Origin: Cryptomeria japonica | Lineage: Eukaryota > Streptophyta > Pinopsida > Cupressales > Cupressaceae | DNA length: 64,000 bases | Direction: 5' to 3' | Assembly: GCF_030272615.1 (NCBI RefSeq) | Contig: NC_081411.1 | Location: 159,072,471 to 159,136,470, forward strand | In this document: positions 58,719-64,000 of the stretch, in pieces | Layout: each line of letters begins with the position of its first letter | Numbering within the stretch: position 1 is the first letter of the stretch | The notes under the pieces: model-generated | Databases searched by the model: none | What the model was told of the DNA's origin: nothing | Seen by the model: only the letters and a program-made list of their open reading frames with translations | Position numbers and translations under genes: made by a program

Positions 58719-59797
58719 TTGTGGGTATGTGCAGGATCATGGTGGGCCAAAATAGGCTCTTAAGTGGCAATGAAATTTTAGAAAAATAGAGTTAGACAAC
58801 TTCACCTAAAAAAATGAATAAGTTATGAACATTTTTAAAAAATATGTAAGAACATAATCTGTAGAAAATTGAATGTAGTTTCTAAGCTAGTGGTTATTTT
58901 CTTAATTTTTTTTTTTAAATCTACTTGACGAAAATTTAAAATTTCAATCCAGTAGTACTAAAATTTCAGGAAAAATAGAAGAAGTAGGTGTATGTCTGAC
59001 CACCCTAAACACAATCAAATCATAAAATATTTTTATAAAATTTTAAATTTAAGTAGTAGACTCATGTTTGGATGTGACACATTTTTTTTTTGTAATTTTT
59101 TTTTGAAGTAATTAATTAATTATGATTTTTTTACTACAATTTTTTAGACATATAAAAACTCATGTTTTATCACCTTAACTTGGTCAAAACTTTATGAAAT
59201 TCATTTTTTTTAATCCTATAGTAGGTGAAGCAAAGAATGTGACACATGTTTCAGATTCAAAAAATGTAATACTGTATGAAAGTTATAGATGTTTTTTAAC
59301 CAACCTATCAATAAGAACTTTAGTCAAACTTCAATTAAAAAATGAATAATAATTATTTATTAAACTCAAAATAAGGCAAACCTTATATTGTTGGAAAGCT
59401 GAGAATGTCATTAAAAATCCCTTTTTATTTCTTCAATTTTGGCTTAAAAAAATGTCGTTAACCACCAGAGCGAAGTTTGGAGAAGCAAGGAACACTCAAG
59501 AACACTTTTTTTTGTTGACTTTCTAGGTTTGTCATTTCCTAGCCGAATCCCAATGCAATCCTGAGCCAATACCGAGGTTTCTGATTTTTGTCAGAGATAT
59601 TGGATATCCAATACAAATCGAATTTTGGATTAAATCTGATTTTATTATTTTTAATATAAATATAATTATTAATATATAGTATTAATGTATTAATAATTAA
59701 TATATAATATATTATAATATTAATATATACAATATAATAACATATATTAATTTGCATTTTAATATAGCCCATCGAAACCTCCAACTCTAATATCATT

Positions 59798-60071
59798 TGA
59801 TGCAAATCAAAGACCAAGGCTCCAAAAAGGAGTGTTGATCTTCACAACCACTACACAAATCCCTCAATTTTTTTAATAAGATGAGCATCTAAAAGTAATG
59901 GAATGAACCTATAATGAAATTAAAATAATTTCAGTCAACTTCTAAATATGCATACAAAAACATGTGATAGACCACTATTTGAAATTTAATTTGAACCTAC
60001 AAATGAAAGACTCTTCCTCTAAAAAGTTTTACAATGAAAGGTCCCATATTCATCTAAAATAAACCATGCTT
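59798..60071 (-). repeat. Duplicate copy of the small element's LTR
   Basis: This LTR copy came with the 1.35-kb tandem duplication. Its right end reads CCATGCTTG in place of CCATGCTCA, so the terminal CA has been lost. Confidence 0.75.
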
Positions 60072-61169
60072 GTTATGGGTATGTGAAGGATCATGGTGGA
60101 CCAAAACAAGCCCTTAAGTGGCAAGGAAATTTCAGAAAAGCAGTGTTAGGAAACTTGACGTAAAATAAAATGAACAAGTTATTAACATCATTTTAAAAAT
60201 GTGTAAAAAGAATCTGTAGAAAATTAAACATAGTTTCTAAGCTACTAGTTGTTTTCTAAAAAATAAAATCTACTTGACAAAAATTTAAAATTTCAATGAG
60301 TAGTTCTAAAATTTTAGGAAAAAGATAAGAAGTAGGTGTATGCTTGACCACCCTAACCACAATCAAATCATAATATTTTTTAATAATATTTTTAATGTAA
60401 GTAGTAGACTCATGTCTGGACATGACACATATTTTTTTGTAATTTTTTTAAAGTAAATAATTAATTATGAATTTTTCACTACAACTTTTTCAGATGTATA
60501 AAAAATCGTATGTTTGAAAACCTTAACTTGGTCAAAACTTTATGAAATTAATTTTTTTTTAATCCTATAGTTGTTAAATCATAGAATGCGACATATGTTT
60601 CGGATTCAAAAAACAAGATACCGTATGAAAGTTATAGATGTTTTTCAATCAACCTATCAATTAGGATTTTAGTTAGAATTGAATTACAAAATGAATAATA
60701 ATCATTTATTAAAGTCAAAATAAGGCAAACCTTACATTGTTGGAAAACTGAGAGTATCATTAAAAATCCCTTTTAGTTTCATCAATTTTGGCTAAAAAAC
60801 AGTCATCAACCACTAGAGAAAAGTTTGGAAAAAAAAGGAACACTTAAAAACATGTTTTTTCTATTGAGTTTTCAAGTTTGTCATTTCCTAGCTGAATCCC
60901 AATGCAATCTTGAGCCAAATACTAAGGTTTCTGATTTTTGTTAGAGATATCGAATATGCAATACAAATCGGATATCGGATTAAATCCGATATCTGATTTT
61001 ATTTTTATTATAAATATAATTAATAATATATAGTATACTATTATATATTATATATTATTAATATATTAATAATTAATATATAATATATAATAATATTACT
61101 ATATACAATATAATAATATATATAAATAATAAAATATATCAGATAATATCCAATATTCGATACCTTGTT

Positions 61170-61515
61170 TAGGATAGGGAGAGAGGGAGAGAGAGATCTA
61201 GGGGGGAGAGAGAGAGGGAGAGACTTGGGGACAATGAGATTATAGAAAGAGAAATAAAGATAAAGGGAGAGGGAGAGAACGATCTAAAGGGATCTAGAGA
61301 GAGAGATTGATAACTTGTATAGGATAGGGAGAGAAGGGGATATGGAGAGGGAGAGAGAAAGAGGAGAGAGAGATAGACTTGGGGAGAGTGAGAGTATAGA
61401 GAGAGAGAGAAGGGTAAAGGGATCTAGAGAGAGAGGCTTGGCAAGTGTGAGAGTGACAAAGGGATATCTGATACCTTGTTTAGGATAGAGATAGAGAGAG
61501 GGATAGGGAGTTTAG

Positions 61516-61568
<53 letters not shown>

Positions 61569-61720
61569 AGAGGTAAAGGGATATTACTCTCCCTCTCCCT
61601 TTTCCCTTCTCTCTCCCTATCCCTTTCCCCTTCTCTCTCTCTCTCTTTATCTCTCCACCTCTTTCTTTCTCTATCACTTTCCCCTTCTCTCTCTCTCTAT
61701 TATATTCATGGAGTGGACTT
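61170..61720. repeat. GA-rich tract passing into CT-rich tract
   Basis: 61170-61575 is almost all purine, (GA)n with GGGAGA variants. 61583-61700 is almost all pyrimidine (TCTCCC, TCTCTC). A phrase 'gataccttgtttaggatagg' recurs at 61160 and 61470, with a weaker copy at 61310, so the purine tract is itself built of about 155-bp repeats. The Ser/Leu- and Arg/Glu-rich reading frames across it are artefacts of the simple sequence. Confidence 0.9.
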
Positions 61721-62109
61721 GTCATGCTCCCCAAACATATACATCTTGAAGACCATAGTATAAATTCTTTCCCTAAAACTTGTCCTCCAGAGAATTCTAT
61801 GTGGAATCTTATTCCAAGCTTAAAATAAAGTATGTATGATCACCAATAAGATGCATTTGAATTTTTGTAGAGAAATATTGGAGGAGGTTTGATTCTAGAA
61901 AACATGAAATTTCCCAAGCCTAGAAGAAAAAATTATTAAACTTCAGCCATTTGGCAATGAGATATATGTGAGTGGCATAGAAGAAAAAGTGTGCTTGTTA
62001 TTAGCTACAATATTTTTGTATGCCTAACTTGTGAGGAAAATGTTAACCTACCTGAAGAGGCTAAGATTATTCAAAAATTGCTTTAGAGAGCCCAAGCCTT
62101 CTTGTTTTT
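61721..62109. other. No gene seen
   Basis: This is ordinary AT-rich sequence between two simple-sequence tracts. The longest frames are short and match nothing I recognise. Confidence 0.6.
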
Positions 62110-62810
62110 AATGAAGGTCATAAAAATCCATTTCCCCTTCTCTCTTTCTCACTCTCACTCTCCATATCCCTCTCCTTCTCCCACTCCCTCTCTATATTCC
62201 TTTCCCCTACTTTCTCTCACTCTCCCTCTCCCTCTCCCTCTCCCTCTTCCTCTCCCTATCCTTTTCACCTTATCTCTCTCTTACTCTCCCTCTCCCTCTT
62301 CCTCCCATTCTCCCTTTCCCCTTCTCTCCCTATCTCCCCCCTTCTCTCTCTCACTATCCCTCACTCTCTCCCTCTTCATTTCCCATTTTCTCTCTCTCAC
62401 TCTCTCCCTCCCTTTCCTTTCTCTCTCTCTCTCCCTCTCCCTCTCTCTCTCCCTCTTCCTCTCCCTATCCTTTTCCCCTTCTCTCTCTATCTCTCTCACT
62501 CCCTCTTTCCATCTTCCTCTCCCTCTCCCTTTCCATCTTCCTCTCCCTCTCCCTTTCCCCTCCTCTCCCTCTCCCTCTCCCTTTCCCCTCCTCTCCCTCT
62601 CCCTCTCCCTTTCCCCTCCTCTCCCTCTCCCTCTCCCTCTCCCTCTCCCTTTCCCCTTCTCTCTCTCTCTTTGTCACTCCCCCTCTCCCTCTTCTTCTCC
62701 TTATCCCTTTCCCCTTCTCTCTCTATCACTCACTCTACCTCTCCCTTTCCCCTTCTCTCCCTATCTTCCCCCCCCCTCTCTCTCTCTCACTCACTCACTT
62801 TTCCTACATA
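62110..62810. repeat. CT-rich simple sequence (CTCTCCCT)n
   Basis: This is about 700 bp of pyrimidine-rich DNA with units CTCTCC, CTCCCTTTCC and CTCTCT. A higher-order unit of about 24-30 bp ('ccctttcccctcctct') repeats four to five times at 62530-62650. The 246-codon Ser/Leu/Pro frame across it is not a gene. Confidence 0.92.
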
Positions 62811-63128
62811 GGAAGATATTGAATATCAGATATTTATTCTGATATTGGACCCCTTTCCATTTGAGCACCAAAGTTCAAATGTTGGGTGCCAACAAAAATG
62901 TTGGTGCTCATATAAAAAAATGTGTTTAGATATTGGATCATATCTGATATATGGACCACACAAAATGGGATTATGGGCCATTTTTTGTATTCCAATGGTC
63001 CCTACATTCTTTTTGTAGACAACAAACACAGGTTTTCAAAGATACAATGACAAAATTATGCTTTTTTGAGATTCTTCTAGACAAATTTGTCATTGACAAT
63101 CATTTTAGACCATCTTTGTGGAGGTATA
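62811..63128. other. No gene seen; possible upstream region of the basic peptide
   Basis: It contains 'gatatt' and 'gatatctgat'-like words similar to those near 60960 and 61140, and a short inverted pair around 'gttggtgctcat' and 'tgagcaccaaag' (62865-62910). There is no reading frame of note. Confidence 0.45.
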
Positions 63129-63236
63129 ATGGGGAGCAATAGTGGTCGAAAACAAAAACATAAAAGAAAGCTTTCAAATGAACAAATTGAAGTATATAGA
63201 CAAAGAGATAGAGAAAGTCATAGGAGGAGGAGATGA
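63129..63236 (+). CDS. Short basic ORF, possibly the 5' end of a truncated gene
   Basis: ATG at 63129 gives 35 codons: MGSNSGRKQKHKRKLSNEQI, then EVYRQRDRESHRRRR and TGA. The composition (over 40% Lys/Arg) and the ERxRR-like helix look like the N-terminus of a nuclear or nucleic-acid-binding protein. The LTR at 63241 begins five bases after the stop, so the original frame may have been cut. Chance cannot be excluded. Confidence 0.25.
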   Translation: MGSNSGRKQKHKRKLSNEQIEVYRQRDRESHRRRR

Positions 63237-63240
63237 GGTA

Positions 63241-64000
63241 TGTCTACTAGATAATAACTAGTGACTGAGAGAGGGGGTGAATCAATCAAAACAATTTATA
63301 TATATAATTAAATTTTCAAACTAACTGGTCTACAACTACTATTTTGAAATTAACTTTAAACATTGCATTAATCATGAAGACAAGAACATTGAAGGAAAAA
63401 TATTTACATACATCAAATAAACATCACATAACACCAATAATTATATGTGGAAACCCTCAATTAGAGGGAGAAAACCATGGTGGGGATAACCCACAATCTC
63501 TTTAACTGCAGTGAAAAAGAGTGCCCAGTTAAGAGTTTACAATCTTGTTCCTTTTGAGAACATCACCCTATTAAAGATGATTGGCATCCTATTAAGAATA
63601 CCTTGGAATCTATTAGGATTCACCTTGCAAAAGGATTTTACACTTCCTCTATGGAGTGACCCTATTAGGGGATTTTACAAATAAAACCGGTTAAGGTTCA
63701 CCTTGTTAAGGTATTTAATCTGCTGCAATTATTGGAGAGCACCAAATCATTGATCTGATGATGACACTTTTTTGTCAAATAGATCAGTTCTGTATCTGCT
63801 TCAATCTTTTCTCAGTGATGACTTCATCGATTCATGAGGAACCCTTTAGCACTTTTCTTATTCTTCACCTTACTCTGATTTTCAACCTCAATCCACTAAC
63901 AACTCCATCAACACTTCAAATTCAAGATGAAAAACATGTATATAGATGTCTTCAATCTTGGCATGAAATTTCCCTCCAAAAATTTAACTTTAAAAATCAT
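63241..64000 (-). repeat. LTR of a copia-like element, minus strand, cut by window end
   Basis: The plus strand begins TGTCTACTAG. On the minus strand the end reads GATTCACCCCCTCTCTCAGT and then to CTAGTAGACA, the same kind of end phrase as the two copia LTRs in this window. Alternating phrases of the type 'cctaataggg' and 'aaccttaaccgg' (63590-63700) also resemble 32640-32860. No primer binding site follows the end, so this is a 3' LTR or solo LTR. Confidence 0.65.

Larger units (their letters stand above)
58401..61100. repeat. Tandem duplication, two units of about 1.35 kb
   Basis: 58401-59751 and 59752-about 61100 match throughout. Both begin 'ttgcattt.aatatagccc', pass through the leader, primer binding site and LTR of the small element, then about 1 kb of flank ('gtgacacat', 'aactttatgaaatt', 'aaccttaacttggtc'-like phrases). 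Both end in a long (TA)-rich stretch. Since the unit contains both the element end and flanking DNA, the duplication happened after the element inserted. No gene is seen in the 1-kb flank. Confidence 0.88.

Noticed and set aside
61476-61763. Open frames rich in Ser/Leu or Arg/Glu over the GA/CT tract
   Set aside because: These are translations of simple dinucleotide and hexanucleotide repeats, with no sequence outside the repeat supporting a gene.
62102-62842. 246-codon open frame over the CT-rich tract and its antisense partners
   Set aside because: It lies wholly in low-complexity (CTCTCCCT)n; the absence of stops follows from composition.

Overview
The window looks like repeat-rich intergenic DNA from a plant with a very large genome, most likely a gymnosperm such as a conifer. 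That is an inference from the element families present (Tat-type and chromodomain Ty3/gypsy, Ty1/copia, hAT) and from the nested, old, stop-riddled state of all of them. I found no intact host gene, rRNA, tRNA or CRISPR array.

Layout. 1-19574 is a nearly complete minus-strand Tat-lineage Ty3/gypsy element. Its 5' LTR is 18114-19574 and its 3' LTR is cut by the window edge (1-1042). It has gag, a DNG-type protease, a G-patch-like linker, RT, RNase H, a second archaeal-type RNase H and integrase on the minus strand. Near its 3' end it carries an antisense (plus-strand) plant mobile domain ORF. A solo LTR (9168-10536, TSD GTATC) sits inside its RT/RNase H region. The Tat element interrupts an unidentified long pseudogene (19577-23519, +) that encodes a G-patch motif and a coiled coil. 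Next come a duplicated TATA-box segment (24020-24230), a minus-strand hAT transposase pseudogene (24571-27292), a 5'-truncated copia element with its 3' LTR (28070-30309) and a second unidentified minus-strand pseudogene (30310-31640).

31870-39198 is a full-length copia element with TSD TCCAC and one uninterrupted but stop-containing frame. 39204-43850 holds a pair of diverged direct repeats flanking a coiled-coil ORF. 43856-45499 is a second solo LTR of the family inserted in the Tat element, here with TSD CTAAC. 47354-58718 is a small minus-strand element with about 272-bp LTRs, apparently non-autonomous, split by a full-length chromodomain Ty3/gypsy element (48476-56311, TSD TCTAT). One end of the small element and its flank are tandemly duplicated (58401-61100). 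The rest is GA/CT simple sequence and the edge of another LTR (63241-64000).

How the parts relate. Nesting gives a relative order: the Tat element is younger than the pseudogene it splits and older than the solo LTR in its pol. The chromovirus is younger than the element it splits. Several reading frames (PMD ORF, Tat pol, copia gag-pol) have many stop codons but few or no frameshifts, and nearly all the stops can be explained by C-to-T or G-to-A change. That pattern fits decay of heavily methylated DNA rather than loss by indels.
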